Program-made: the position numbers and the translations under genes
In this document: piece after piece, positions 9,363-18,287 of the stretch
How the letters are laid out: the number at the start of each line of letters is the position of its first letter
How positions within the stretch are numbered: the stretch's first letter is position 1
Assembly: GCF_902500225.1 (NCBI RefSeq)
Contig: NZ_LR722650.1
Coordinates: 248,001-312,000, forward strand
DNA length: 64,000 nucleotides
Origin: Buttiauxella massiliensis
Lineage (GTDB): Bacteria; Pseudomonadota; Gammaproteobacteria; Enterobacterales; Enterobacteriaceae
Reading direction: 5' to 3'
Notes under the pieces: model-generated
Told to the model about the DNA's origin: nothing
What the model saw: the letters and a program-made list of their open reading frames with translations, nothing else
The model's database searches: none

Positions 9363-10532
9363 TTGACTCTTAATGAACATCAACAACCGGTTGGCCATGC
9401 ACTTCCGGATTGGCAGCCTTGCCCGCGCTCACAGCGTGTGGTGTTGGAAGGGCGTTACTGCCGCCTTGAACCGCTGGCACCTTCTCATACCGCTTCACTT
9501 TGGGCTGCGTGGAATACGGTAAAAGACAACAGCGGCTGGACGTATTTGAGTGTTGGTCCCTTTGCGGGCCTTCAGCAATTTGCCGATTTCATAGAGACTG
9601 CGACACAAAGCCACGATCCCATGCATTACGCAGTAGTTGATACCCAAAGCGGCGACGCGCTGGGCACTCTGTCTCTAATGCGCATCGACCCGGCAAATGG
9701 TGTGATAGAAGTCGGTTTCGTTATGTACTCACCATTATTACAGCGCACCGTTCAGGCAACCGAAGCTCATTACCTGTTAATGAAGTACGCCTTTGAGCTG
9801 GGTTACCGTCGTTATGAGTGGAAGTGTGACAGCCTGAATGGCCCATCGCGCCATGCGGCTATTCGCCTGGGTTTCCGTTATGAAGGACTTTTCCGCCAGG
9901 CGATAGTTTATAAACAGCGCACTCGAGATACAGCGTGGTTTTCAATTCTCGATAGCGAATGGCCGCAAATTCAACAGGCGTTTGAAGTGTGGCTCAGTGT
10001 TGAAAATATGGCTGACGGCGTGCAGAAGCAGGGGCTGGCCAGGATCCGTGCAAGTCTGATGAGCAATCATCCAATCCAGGCCAGACATGCGGTGCAGGTG
10101 CGCACTCTGGTGCAAAGCGATTACACACAGTGGGCTGCGTTATGGCAGGGGTATCTGACGTTTTACAACTCGCAAATCAGTGATGTTGTCACGAAATTAA
10201 CATGGCAGCGAATGCTTGATGCCGCCGAGCCTATGTATGCGCTGGGCGCGTTCGATGAACAGGGTAAAATGGTGGGTATTGTGCATATGGTTTATCACCG
10301 TGGCACCTGGTCGGCTGAGGATCATTGCTATCTTGAAGATCTGTTTACCGCGCCTGATTCGCGTGGCAAAGGGGTTGGCCGGTCACTGATTGAAGGTGTT
10401 TATCAGCATGCACAATCGAAAGGTTGCGGGCGGGTTTATTGGCATACTCACGAAACCAATGCGGCAGGCCAGGCGTTATACGACAAGTTGGCGGATAAGC
10501 CTGGGTTTATTCAGTATCGCAAGAATTTGTAG
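9363..10532 (+). CDS. Two-domain GNAT acetyltransferase (RimJ/RimL-like plus GNAT)
   Basis: Fusion of two acetyl-CoA-dependent N-acetyltransferase domains, about 389 residues. TTG at 9363 is chosen because GGAGG lies 6 nt upstream and LTLNEHQQPVGHALPDWQP aligns with the start of the GNAT at 37790-38491; upstream in-frame codons overlap urtE. Residues about 1-225 are RimJ/RimL-type (ATEAHYLLMKYAFELGYRRYEWKCDS split by position; CDSLNGPSRHAAIRLGF). Residues about 235-389 are a second GNAT with the acetyl-CoA loop DSRGKGVGRSLI. Substrate unknown. Such fusions occur in Enterobacteriaceae. Confidence 0.85.
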   Translation: MTLNEHQQPVGHALPDWQPCPRSQRVVLEGRYCRLEPLAPSHTASLWAAWNTVKDNSGWTYLSVGPFAGLQQFADFIETATQSHDPMHYAVVDTQSGDALGTLSLMRIDPANGVIEVGFVMYSPLLQRTVQATEAHYLLMKYAFELGYRRYEWKCDSLNGPSRHAAIRLGFRYEGLFRQAIVYKQRTRDTAWFSILDSEWPQIQQAFEVWLSVENMADGVQKQGLARIRASLMSNHPIQARHAVQVRTLVQSDYTQWAALWQGYLTFYNSQISDVVTKLTWQRMLDAAEPMYALGAFDEQGKMVGIVHMVYHRGTWSAEDHCYLEDLFTAPDSRGKGVGRSLIEGVYQHAQSKGCGRVYWHTHETNAAGQALYDKLADKPGFIQYRKNL

Positions 10533-10544
10533 TCAGTTATATCG

Positions 10545-10570
10545 GGTGGATTCGCGAAGCGACATCCACC
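10545..10570. terminator. Terminator-like hairpin between convergent genes
   Basis: GGTGGAT and ATCCACC form a 7-bp stem between the end of the double-GNAT gene and the end of ydeE; it could serve both strands. The T-tail is weak. Confidence 0.5.
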
Positions 10571-10572
10571 AT

Positions 10573-11775
10573 TTAATTGAGAGCCAACTGCGGTTTCACC
10601 GCCATTCCTTTCACAATCATCAGATAGGCCAGTGCAATTGCCACCATCAGCGCTACGAATAACATTGATGGCGGGAACCAGGTTAGCATCAAACCGGTGA
10701 ACAGCGGGGTACATGCACCGCCTAACCAACCTAACTGCTGCGCCGAAAAGTAGCTCGCTTTAAGCCCTTCAGGTGCAATGTTATCAACCAGCATATATTC
10801 ACCTGGCGCAAATATTAGCTCACCGAGTGTAAACACTGCCGCAGAAACTCCCCATAACAGCAGGTTCTCGCCTGAAATCATAAAACCTGCCAGACCCACT
10901 ATGAAAAACAGCGTACCGTAGCCCATCAGTTTTTTGATGTTGTCCGGGCGAATGCGTTTGCCGACCATATATTGGAAAACCACCACCACAAAAGCATTCA
11001 CCGGTAGTACTACACCCACCACTTTTTGTGCCAAATCTGAATCAGAAATAGCAATCGCGTATTGCGATAAACAGGCAGCAAAAGAGCCAAACACCAGTGA
11101 ACCAAGAAATGCTGACAAGGTGAAATACATCAATGCCTTGTCTTTAAGCATCTGCCGCGGGGAAAGTACGGCCCCGTCGTTAGAACGCGAAGGGGCAACC
11201 GGAACGCTATGCACATAGCGGCTAATCACGATAAACGGGATGATTGCGGTTAGACCTGAAAGCCAAAATGGTAGGTTGGTGCTGTAGAGCACCGCCAACG
11301 TGCCGATTGGCGGGCCGACCGTCCAGCCGATATTGGCGCAGGTGTAATTAAGCGAGAAGATTTTCGGCTTTTGGTGAATTTCTAACGTGTCAGAAAAATA
11401 CCCTTTCAGCACCGTAGCAAATACTGAATACGCGCAGTTTATCAGTGAATAGAACACCACCACCAGAACGGCACTATTCACCAACGGAATAGCGATAAAG
11501 CCGCCGAGGAAAATCACTATCGACAAAAGCATGTATATTTTCTTGTCGAATTTATCCGCGAGAATGCCAAACCATAGGCTAAACACCACGCCCGCCGTTA
11601 GCGCGATGGTCAACGCCATACCAATTTCACTTAACGGCATACCGTACTGCCGGGAAAGATAAATGGTCATAAATGGCAGTGTCAGGCCGCGCCCTACGGT
11701 GAGTAGTAGTGAAGAGAGCAGTAAAACGCTGATGGAGAGTTGCTTACCAGAAAAACGAGCTGCTAAAGAAACCAT
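10573..11775 (-). CDS. ydeE: Efflux MFS transporter YdeE
   Basis: Twelve-helix major facilitator of the dipeptide/arabinose-type efflux group, about 400 residues. SLLLTVGRGLTLPFMTIYLS and the motif A-like loop GILADKFDKK are characteristic of YdeE. ATG 11775 (MVSLAARF) gives the family length; an in-frame ATG at 11826 would add 17 residues and neither start has a clear RBS. Divergent from eamA and next to mar, as in E. coli. Exported substrate here is not known. Confidence 0.88.
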   Translation of the reverse strand: MVSLAARFSGKQLSISVLLLSSLLLTVGRGLTLPFMTIYLSRQYGMPLSEIGMALTIALTAGVVFSLWFGILADKFDKKIYMLLSIVIFLGGFIAIPLVNSAVLVVVFYSLINCAYSVFATVLKGYFSDTLEIHQKPKIFSLNYTCANIGWTVGPPIGTLAVLYSTNLPFWLSGLTAIIPFIVISRYVHSVPVAPSRSNDGAVLSPRQMLKDKALMYFTLSAFLGSLVFGSFAACLSQYAIAISDSDLAQKVVGVVLPVNAFVVVVFQYMVGKRIRPDNIKKLMGYGTLFFIVGLAGFMISGENLLLWGVSAAVFTLGELIFAPGEYMLVDNIAPEGLKASYFSAQQLGWLGGACTPLFTGLMLTWFPPSMLFVALMVAIALAYLMIVKGMAVKPQLALN

Positions 11776-11963
11776 TTTGTTGTGTGTTTTTAGTATGTTC
11801 ACGAAGATGTGTTTCACATTTAGCATGAAGAATCGGCAAAGTATAGATGGCGTTTATCATGGAATGCTTTCTGTACTTATGCTTAAAAGTGCGATCTGTA
11901 TCTGTTTTCAGATTGGATATAGCCTTAAATTTTAACAAAATTGCAATAAACCGAGGGCAGGGT

Positions 11964-12857
11964 ATGACGCGTAAAGATGGGCTACTGGCGATGCTGGTGG
12001 TTGTCGTGTGGGGGCTTAATTTTGTAGTCATTAAGATGGGATTACACAATATGCCGCCGCTGTTACTGGCTGGTCTGCGCTTTCTGCTGGTTGCCTTTCC
12101 CGCGTTGCTATTTGTCGCGCGTCCTAAAATTCCCTTTCGCCTGCTTGCCGCTTACGGGCTGACTATCAGTTTTGGGCAGTTTGCATTTCTGTTTAGCGCT
12201 ATCAAGTTTGGTATGCCAGCAGGATTGGCTTCACTGGTACTTCAGGCGCAGGCATTTTTCACCATTATCCTTGGTGCGTTTGTGTTTCAGGAGCGCCTGC
12301 AAGGTAAACAACTGGCGGGAATAACGCTTGCGGTGATCGGGGTGCTGGTGTTGATTGAGGGCAGTCTCGGCGGGCAGCATGTTGCCTTGCTCGGTTTTAT
12401 GTTGACGTTGGCGGCGGCGCTGAGCTGGGCATGTGGGAATATCTTTAATAAGAAAATCATGCAGCTTGAACCTCGTCCACCGATTATGTCTTTGGTGGTG
12501 TGGAGCGCATTAATCCCGGTGCTGCCGTTCTTTGCCGCCAGTTACTTGCTTGATGGCCCAAGTGTAATGTGGCAAAGCCTGATTGCCATTGATATGACGA
12601 CGATTTTGTCGCTGGTATATCTGGCCTTCGTGGCGACGATTGTCGGTTACGGCATTTGGGGAAGTTTATTGGGGCGCTATGAAACCTGGCGAGTTGCGCC
12701 ATTGTCGTTGCTGGTGCCCGTTGTGGGGATGGCGAGTGCCGCGTGGCTACTGGATGAAACACTGTCGTTCACTCAGTTGGCAGGGGCGTTACTGATTATG
12801 GGGGGCTTGTATATTAACGTCTTTGGCTTGCGGATTAGACGGGCGATAGTGAGTTAA
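11964..12857 (+). CDS. eamA: O-acetylserine/cysteine exporter EamA
   Basis: Ten-helix DMT-superfamily exporter, 297 residues, with two EamA repeats. ATG 11964 (MTRKDGLLAMLVVVVWGLNF) matches the E. coli EamA start; the longer upstream reading frame lacks support. Known role of the family member: export of cysteine-pathway metabolites such as O-acetylserine and cysteine. Keeps its E. coli position between ydeE and marB. Confidence 0.92.
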   Translation: MTRKDGLLAMLVVVVWGLNFVVIKMGLHNMPPLLLAGLRFLLVAFPALLFVARPKIPFRLLAAYGLTISFGQFAFLFSAIKFGMPAGLASLVLQAQAFFTIILGAFVFQERLQGKQLAGITLAVIGVLVLIEGSLGGQHVALLGFMLTLAAALSWACGNIFNKKIMQLEPRPPIMSLVVWSALIPVLPFFAASYLLDGPSVMWQSLIAIDMTTILSLVYLAFVATIVGYGIWGSLLGRYETWRVAPLSLLVPVVGMASAAWLLDETLSFTQLAGALLIMGGLYINVFGLRIRRAIVS

Positions 12858-12863
12858 TTTCTT

Positions 12864-12893
12864 CTGGCGGGCTAACATAAGTGCGCCCGCCAG
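12864..12893. terminator. Hairpin between convergent eamA and marB
   Basis: CTGGCGGGC and GCCCGCCAG, a perfect 9-bp GC-rich stem with a 12-nt loop; no long T-run on either side. Confidence 0.5.
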
Positions 12894-12902
12894 ATGCGGA
12901 AA

Positions 12903-13118
12903 TTAGCGCGTACTTTCGTGGTAGTAAGGCGTACCCAACAACTCTGATTTATCACCAATCGTATCGCGGGAGCTGCAATTGGTATTGTTGTCAGAAGGAG
13001 GGAGAATCATCCCGCCGTGATTGCTTTGGGTGGCGTTAAAACTGCCGGGCTGCTCCGCCAGAGCGTTAGCGGAAGCCAGAATCAGTACCAGGCTTACAGC
13101 GCCGATAAAACGTTTCAT
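12903..13118 (-). CDS. marB: Periplasmic MarB protein
   Basis: 71-residue secreted protein: signal peptide to about residue 21 (LASANALA), then a short mature part ending DKSELLGTPYYHEST, which matches the conserved MarB tail (DKSDALGVPYY in E. coli). MarB dampens marRAB expression in E. coli by an indirect mechanism. Third gene of the marRAB operon. Confidence 0.88.
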   Translation of the reverse strand: MKRFIGAVSLVLILASANALAEQPGSFNATQSNHGGMILPPSDNNTNCSSRDTIGDKSELLGTPYYHESTR

Positions 13119-13170
13119 AAATCCTCGGTGTCTGTTTTAACCAGACGGTTGCATAGCGTTTGTTAATTTT

Positions 13171-13545
13171 TTAATGATTTAGCGGGTGAATAAACTTTCC
13201 TTCGCCACCTGAACATGCAACGCGGAATCTGTGAGGTGGCACAGAGAAGTAATTCTTGAACGTGCGGGTGAGTGTCTGTTGCGACTCAAACCCATAGCGC
13301 TCCGCCAAATAAAGAATCGGCTCGTTGCTTTCTTTCAACTTGAGTGCGATTTCGGTCAGTTTTCGATTACGGATGTATTGGCCTAATGAATGCCCGGTCT
13401 CTTTTTTAAACATCCTTTGCAGGTGCCACTTCGAGTAGCCAGAACGCTGCGAAACCTTCTCAAGGGAGAGCGGGGTTTCCAGGTTCTCTTCAATCCAGTC
13501 CAAAATGCTTTGTATTGTTATTGAATCATTGTTCCGTCTGGACAT
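13171..13545 (-). CDS. marA: AraC-family activator MarA
   Basis: 124-residue single-domain AraC/XylS activator with two helix-turn-helix units ([19 protein letters not shown] and [14 protein letters not shown]). It binds marbox sequences and turns on the multidrug, oxidative and solvent tolerance regulon. Lies 20 bp after marR. The last residues (after PPHRFRV) differ from E. coli MarA but still end HPLNH. Confidence 0.96.
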   Translation of the reverse strand: MSRRNNDSITIQSILDWIEENLETPLSLEKVSQRSGYSKWHLQRMFKKETGHSLGQYIRNRKLTEIALKLKESNEPILYLAERYGFESQQTLTRTFKNYFSVPPHRFRVACSGGEGKFIHPLNH

Positions 13546-13565
13546 CGTTTCACCTCATTCCAGGT

Positions 13566-14000
13566 TTACGGTAATACCTTTGCTAACAAGTGATAAAGCG
13601 TGTCGGCTTCATCGGTTGTCAGGTTTTTAATTAGTTCTTGGTGCATGCTTTTCCCCAAAAGGCTGCGGCATTTCTCGCAAAGTTTGGCTCCATCAGGAGT
13701 CAGTCTTATCAGCACACCCCGTTTGTCGTTGGGATTCGGTAAGCGCGCGACCCATCCTTTGCAAATCAGGCGGTCTAACATGCGGGTTAACGCACCGAGG
13801 TCCACAGAAAGCGATTTCTTTAACTCCATGGGGGTTATGCATTCTTCTCGATAGATAGTGCAGAGCACTTTAAATTGAGACGAAGTGACATCCAGCGGGG
13901 AAAGATGCTCGTTAAGCAGGCGTTCCTTATACTGGTTAACCATATAGATCAGTTGCCCGAGAGGGATCATTTCGTTAAACAGATCGTTTTTATCTTTCAC
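13566..14000 (-). CDS. marR: MarR repressor of the mar operon
   Basis: 144-residue winged-helix repressor, GTG start as in E. coli. The copper-sensing Cys80 is kept (DRLICKGW), as is the wing PNPNDKRGVL. It represses marRAB by binding the two palindromes at 14005-14019 and 14042-14055; salicylate or Cu(II)-driven oxidation releases it. Confidence 0.96.
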   Translation of the reverse strand: MKDKNDLFNEMIPLGQLIYMVNQYKERLLNEHLSPLDVTSSQFKVLCTIYREECITPMELKKSLSVDLGALTRMLDRLICKGWVARLPNPNDKRGVLIRLTPDGAKLCEKCRSLLGKSMHQELIKNLTTDEADTLYHLLAKVLP

Positions 14001-14004
14001 TATG

Positions 14005-14065
14005 ATTGCCCAGGCAAGTATATTTAATCACGGCAGATATTATTGCTCAGGCAACCATAAGTCAA
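14005..14065 (-). promoter_or_regulatory. marRAB promoter with two MarR operators
   Basis: Reading leftward: -35 TTGACT (14060-14065), 17-nt spacer, -10 TAATAT (14037-14042). One MarR palindrome (GTTGCCTGAGCAAT) lies inside the spacer, the other (ACTTGCCTGGGCAAT) just before the marR start. The layout matches the E. coli marO arrangement. Confidence 0.88.
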
Positions 14066-14079
14066 CGTTATGAGTCGGT

Positions 14080-14099
14080 GATGACACGAATAGCTAAAA
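14080..14099 (-). promoter_or_regulatory. Marbox upstream of marRAB
   Basis: TTTTAGCTATTCGTGTCATC on the minus strand, 15 bp upstream of the -35 element, aligns with the E. coli marbox (ATTTAGCAAAACGTGGCATC). Expected target of MarA, and by homology of SoxS and Rob. Confidence 0.75.
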
Positions 14100-14200
14100 C
14101 GGTTCAGTTTTTAACATTGATACAATTCTGCTAACCCATGTAGAGCAAGCAGGCTGCTATACTCGAGAGCGCAAAAAGACACCGAAATTAAGGACAGCAG

Positions 14201-14872
14201 ATGATGGAATTGGTAAAGGCTATTGGGCTTGGGTTAGTGGTGTTATTGCCGCTGGCTAACCCTTTGACTACAGTAGCATTGTTCCTCGGGCTTGCCGGAG
14301 ATATGAACAAAAAGGCCCGCGACAAAACCGCGTTGATGGCGTCGATTAATGTATTCATCATCATGATGGTTGCGTATTACGCCGGGCAGGTGGTGATGAA
14401 TACCTTTGGTATTTCCATTCCCGGTTTGCGGATTGCGGGTGGGTTGATTGTTGCATTTATTGGTTTCCGCATGCTTTTCCCGCAACAAAAAGCCCACGAG
14501 TCGCCGGAGGCGCACTCCAAAGCTGAAGAGCTTGAACAAGAGCCCGATACCAATATCGCCTTTGTGCCGCTCGCCATGCCAAGCACGGCTGGGCCGGGGA
14601 CGATTGCGATGATCATCAGTTCGTCGTCCACCGTTGAGCACGGCGTGAACTTTTCCAATTGGGTTGTGCTGGTGGCACCACCGCTTATTTTTGCGTTAGT
14701 GGGTTTGATTTTGTGGGGCAGTTTGCGCAGTTCAGGGGCAATTATGCGCCTGGTGGGTAAGAGCGGAATTGAAGCGATTTCTCGCCTGATGGGCTTCTTA
14801 TTAGTCTGTATGGGCGTGCAGTTTATTATTAACGGCATCCTGGAAATAGTGACCCATTTCCCGGCAAATTAA
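14201..14872 (+). CDS. marC: MarC-family inner-membrane protein
   Basis: 223-residue protein with six predicted membrane helices, closely matching E. coli MarC ([38 protein letters not shown]). Divergent from marR. Despite the name, MarC is not needed for antibiotic resistance in E. coli; function unknown. A second in-frame ATG three bases downstream is also possible. Confidence 0.93.
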   Translation: MMELVKAIGLGLVVLLPLANPLTTVALFLGLAGDMNKKARDKTALMASINVFIIMMVAYYAGQVVMNTFGISIPGLRIAGGLIVAFIGFRMLFPQQKAHESPEAHSKAEELEQEPDTNIAFVPLAMPSTAGPGTIAMIISSSSTVEHGVNFSNWVVLVAPPLIFALVGLILWGSLRSSGAIMRLVGKSGIEAISRLMGFLLVCMGVQFIINGILEIVTHFPAN

Positions 14873-14874
14873 GC

Positions 14875-14907
14875 AAAAAGGCAACGGCAAAACACCGTTG
14901 CCTTTTT
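14875..14907. terminator. Bidirectional rho-independent terminator marC/sotB
   Basis: GGCAACGG, loop CAAAACA, CCGTTGCC, flanked by A5 on the left and T5 on the right, so it terminates both marC and the convergent sotB. Confidence 0.88.
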
Positions 14908-14914
14908 ACTTCAA

Positions 14915-16108
14915 TTAATGGCTGTGTTGTTCTTCAAGCGATACCGGCCAGCGGCGGAAAATTAATACCGAACCTACCAGTGCAATCAGTGCCGGAACCG
15001 CACCCACCATCCCGATACTCGACATTTCAAAATGCAGGCTCACCTGGTTTCCGACTAACGCGCCTGCGCCAATCCCGATATTGAAAATCCCTGAGAATAA
15101 CGCCATCGACACATCAGTCGCATCCGATGCCAGCGCCAGAACCTTCACCTGCACTCCCAGCGTGATCACCATAATTGCGATGCCCCAGAACAGGCACAGA
15201 ATAGTGAGGTTCACAGTGCTTTGTGCCGCAGGTAACAACAAGGCGAGGCACAGGACCAACAGGCCGATTGAGCAGCTCACCAGCGTTGACGAGTGGCGGT
15301 TGCCCAATTTACCGAACATCACGCTGCCAATAATCCCGGCACCGCCAAGCACTAACAGCAGGAACGTCGCCATATTGGCGCTTAAGCCAGCGACGTTTTG
15401 CACGAACGGTTCAATGTAGCTGTAGGCGGTGTAATGCGCGGTAACGACCACGGCGACGAGCACATATAAGCTGACTAACGCCGGACGTTTAAATAGCTCA
15501 GGCACGCTTTTCAGCGAACCCGAATGCTCGCTCGGCAATTTAGGCAGCAGCTTGATGACGTAGAACAGCGTCAGGGCGGCGATGACGCCGATACCCAAAA
15601 AGGTGGTGCGCCAGCCGAAATACTGCCCGACCATGCGCCCGAGCGGTAAACCTAAGACCATCGCCAGCGCCGTACCCGTGGCAATCAGGCTCATCGCCTG
15701 GGCTTTTTTACCGGCTGGAGCCATACGAATCGCCAGCGAGACGGTAATCGACCAGAAAATAGCGTGCGCGAACGCGATGCCGATGCGGCTAATCACCAGC
15801 ACCGTGAAGTTCCAGGCGGCGAAAGAGACGATGTGGCTGGCGATAAACAGCGCAAAAATGCAGATTAACAACCGCTTACGCTCGACCTTGTTGGTGAGCA
15901 ACATAAACGGTAGCGACATCAGCGCTACGACCCACGCGTAAATCGTCAGCATGATCCCGACCTGCGCGGTTTGCATGCCAAAACTGTCGGCGATGTCAGA
16001 CAGCAAACCGACCGGAACAAATTCCGTAGTGTTAAAAATAAAGGCGGCGACCGCGAGAGTAACGACGCGTAACCACGCCGTTTTGCGTGATACGTTGCTT
16101 GTTGTCAT
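14915..16108 (-). CDS. sotB: Sugar efflux transporter SotB
   Basis: Twelve-helix MFS exporter of the SotB/YdeA type, 397 residues from [12 protein letters not shown]; a longer frame to 16156 has no support. Motif [16 protein letters not shown] is diagnostic. In E. coli it exports arabinose and IPTG-like sugars. Convergent with marC, as in E. coli. Confidence 0.92.
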   Translation of the reverse strand: MTTSNVSRKTAWLRVVTLAVAAFIFNTTEFVPVGLLSDIADSFGMQTAQVGIMLTIYAWVVALMSLPFMLLTNKVERKRLLICIFALFIASHIVSFAAWNFTVLVISRIGIAFAHAIFWSITVSLAIRMAPAGKKAQAMSLIATGTALAMVLGLPLGRMVGQYFGWRTTFLGIGVIAALTLFYVIKLLPKLPSEHSGSLKSVPELFKRPALVSLYVLVAVVVTAHYTAYSYIEPFVQNVAGLSANMATFLLLVLGGAGIIGSVMFGKLGNRHSSTLVSCSIGLLVLCLALLLPAAQSTVNLTILCLFWGIAIMVITLGVQVKVLALASDATDVSMALFSGIFNIGIGAGALVGNQVSLHFEMSSIGMVGAVPALIALVGSVLIFRRWPVSLEEQHSH

Positions 16109-16273
16109 AAATGGGTTTCGCGCTGATAAATGAAAGGTTTGGTGAGGGGCGATCATAAAACCATCAACTCACCCATACAACCGATTTGTGATTTATCTCT
16201 CATTTTATTGTTCTGATAAATACATCAGCCGTGGCATGTTAGAAGTCATAGATTCAAAAAGAGGGATAATGCG

Positions 16274-17071
16274 ATGCAGCAAATTGATTTTTATATGGTG
16301 GATGCGTTCACCGATACGACTTTCGGCGGCAACGCAGCGGCGGTTTGTCCACTCACAGAATGGCTGCCGGATGAAACCTTGCTGGCGATGACGCGTCAGC
16401 ATAATCAGTCGGAAACGGCGTTTTTTATCACCACCGACAGCGGTTTTGAATTGCGCTGGTTCACCACGCAGGGGGAAATTAATCTCTGTGGCCACGCAAC
16501 GCTTGCAACGGCGCATGTGATTTTTGAATATCTCAATTACCCTGAGGCCACAATCCACTTTACTACCCGTTTCGTTGGCCCACTGACGGTTACCCGTAAT
16601 GGTGACTGGTTAACGTTGGATTTCCCGGCAACCAGCAGCGAGCCTGTTGAGCCGCCACAATTACTGCTCGATTGTCTGGGGATTAGTGATTACCAGGAAG
16701 TCAGGCTTGGGCGCACTTATACCGTTCTGCTCGAGAATCAACGGCAGGTTGAAGCGGTAAATCCTGATATTCAATTGATGCTCAAGCTCAACCAAAAGGT
16801 CTGCATCACGGCACCTGCTGAGCTTGAAGGTTACGATTTTGTCAGCCGTTTCTTCTCACCTGCTGCGGCGATTACCGAAGATCCGGTTACCGGGTCAACT
16901 CATACCATGTTGATTCCGTACTGGGCGCAACGGTTAGGCAAAACACAGATGTTGGCTCGTCAGGTTTCCAGCCGTGGTGGTGATTTACGATGTCAACTCG
17001 TTGGCGACAGAGTGCTTATAGCGGGTAAAGCAGCAACTTATTTGATTGGGAAAGTATTCCTGCGCAGCTGA
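16274..17071 (+). CDS. PhzF-family isomerase-like protein
   Basis: 265-residue member of the PhzF/diaminopimelate-epimerase fold. It has the N-terminal signature DAFTDTTFGGNAAAVC, the catalytic-type Glu47 in QSETAFF, and the second-half motif EDPVTGSTHTMLIPYW. PhzF proteins isomerise trans-2,3-dihydro-3-hydroxyanthranilate, but enteric relatives such as YddE have no known substrate and there are no phenazine genes nearby. It lies where E. coli has yneJ/yneK and sad. GGGAT precedes the ATG. Confidence 0.85.
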   Translation: MQQIDFYMVDAFTDTTFGGNAAAVCPLTEWLPDETLLAMTRQHNQSETAFFITTDSGFELRWFTTQGEINLCGHATLATAHVIFEYLNYPEATIHFTTRFVGPLTVTRNGDWLTLDFPATSSEPVEPPQLLLDCLGISDYQEVRLGRTYTVLLENQRQVEAVNPDIQLMLKLNQKVCITAPAELEGYDFVSRFFSPAAAITEDPVTGSTHTMLIPYWAQRLGKTQMLARQVSSRGGDLRCQLVGDRVLIAGKAATYLIGKVFLRS

Positions 17072-17189
17072 GTTGTTTTCACTTGAAACGCATCGGCTGG
17101 AAAGCGCTGTTGCGCGTTTTCATCTGCCTGACGTGGCGGTGGTCTGATATAATGGCGGGCGTAAAATACCCGCCAATCAGGAGTTTGCA

Positions 17190-18116
17190 GTGCCAGGTCT
17201 GTTAGATAATCAATTGCTGGAAGATATTCTCACACAGGTACGGCCATTAATTGGTCGCGGTAAAGTGGCGGATTACATTCCTGCACTAGCGGAAATTCCA
17301 GGAGATAAGCTCGGGATTGCAGTTTGCACTGTAGACGGTGAGGTATTTAGCGCAGGGGATGCGACAGAGCGCTTCTCCATTCAGTCGATCTCTAAAGTAC
17401 TGAGTCTGGCATTGGCAATGGCGCGCTATGACGAGCACGAAATCTGGCAACGCGTGGGTAAAGAGCCATCAGGGCAACCATTCAATTCCTTACTCCAGTT
17501 GGAGCTTGAACAAGGTAAACCCCGTAATCCGTTTATTAATGCCGGCGCGTTAGTGGTATGCGATATGTTGCAGACTCGCTTGAGTGCGCCGAAGCAACGT
17601 ATGCTGGAAGTGGTGCGTTTGCTTGCGGAGCAACCCGACCTGGCTTATGACTCACGCGTAGCGAAATCTGAGTTTGAACATTCTGCCCGTAACGCGGCTA
17701 TTGCCTGGCTTATGAAATCATTCGGCAATTTCGACAATGACGTCATAACCGTCCTGCAAAATTACTTCCACTACTGCGCGTTGAAAATGAGCTGTACTGA
17801 GTTGGCAAAAACCTTCCTGTTTTTGGCAAACCAGGGGCGCGCGTTGCATCTTTCTGATCCCATTATCACGGCTCAACAAGCCCGGCAGATTAATGCATTG
17901 ATGGTCACCAGCGGAATGTATGATGGTGCCGGTGAGTTTGCCTATCGTGTCGGGATGCCGGGTAAGTCGGGTGTCGGCGGGGGAATCATTGCCGTTGTGC
18001 CGCATGAGATGTCGATTGCTGTCTGGTGCCCGGAATTGGATGCTTCGGGGAACTCGCTTGCGGGAACGGCAGCACTTGAGATTCTGGCGCAGCGAATTGG
18101 CCGCTCAATTTTCTAA
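17190..18116 (+). CDS. glsB: Glutaminase 2
   Basis: 308-residue serine-dependent glutaminase (glutamine to glutamate and ammonia). The SxxK pair is Ser66/Lys69 in [11 protein letters not shown]; other family motifs are [30 protein letters not shown] and [12 protein letters not shown] start with CAGGAG seven bases upstream. Matches E. coli YneH/GlsB along its length. Confidence 0.95.
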   Translation: MPGLLDNQLLEDILTQVRPLIGRGKVADYIPALAEIPGDKLGIAVCTVDGEVFSAGDATERFSIQSISKVLSLALAMARYDEHEIWQRVGKEPSGQPFNSLLQLELEQGKPRNPFINAGALVVCDMLQTRLSAPKQRMLEVVRLLAEQPDLAYDSRVAKSEFEHSARNAAIAWLMKSFGNFDNDVITVLQNYFHYCALKMSCTELAKTFLFLANQGRALHLSDPIITAQQARQINALMVTSGMYDGAGEFAYRVGMPGKSGVGGGIIAVVPHEMSIAVWCPELDASGNSLAGTAALEILAQRIGRSIF

Positions 18117-18141
18117 GATTTTCGTAAGCCAGGCATATTAG

Positions 18142-18159
18142 AGCCTGATGGATCAGGCT
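18142..18159 (+). terminator. Short hairpin after glsB
   Basis: AGCCTGAT and ATCAGGCT nearly abut (loop of about 4 nt once end pairs open); a T-rich stretch follows about 6 nt later. Probable weak terminator. Confidence 0.5.
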
Positions 18160-18287
18160 TATAAGTTTTATCTCGTTGGCCACAGGTCGTACCAGATAAA
18201 ATATGCTAAGCTAAAATTCATTTTTTGCACTCATCTCGTTGTATTATTTTATTAAGCAGTGCATGCATAAATATGAGTTAAAACAGC

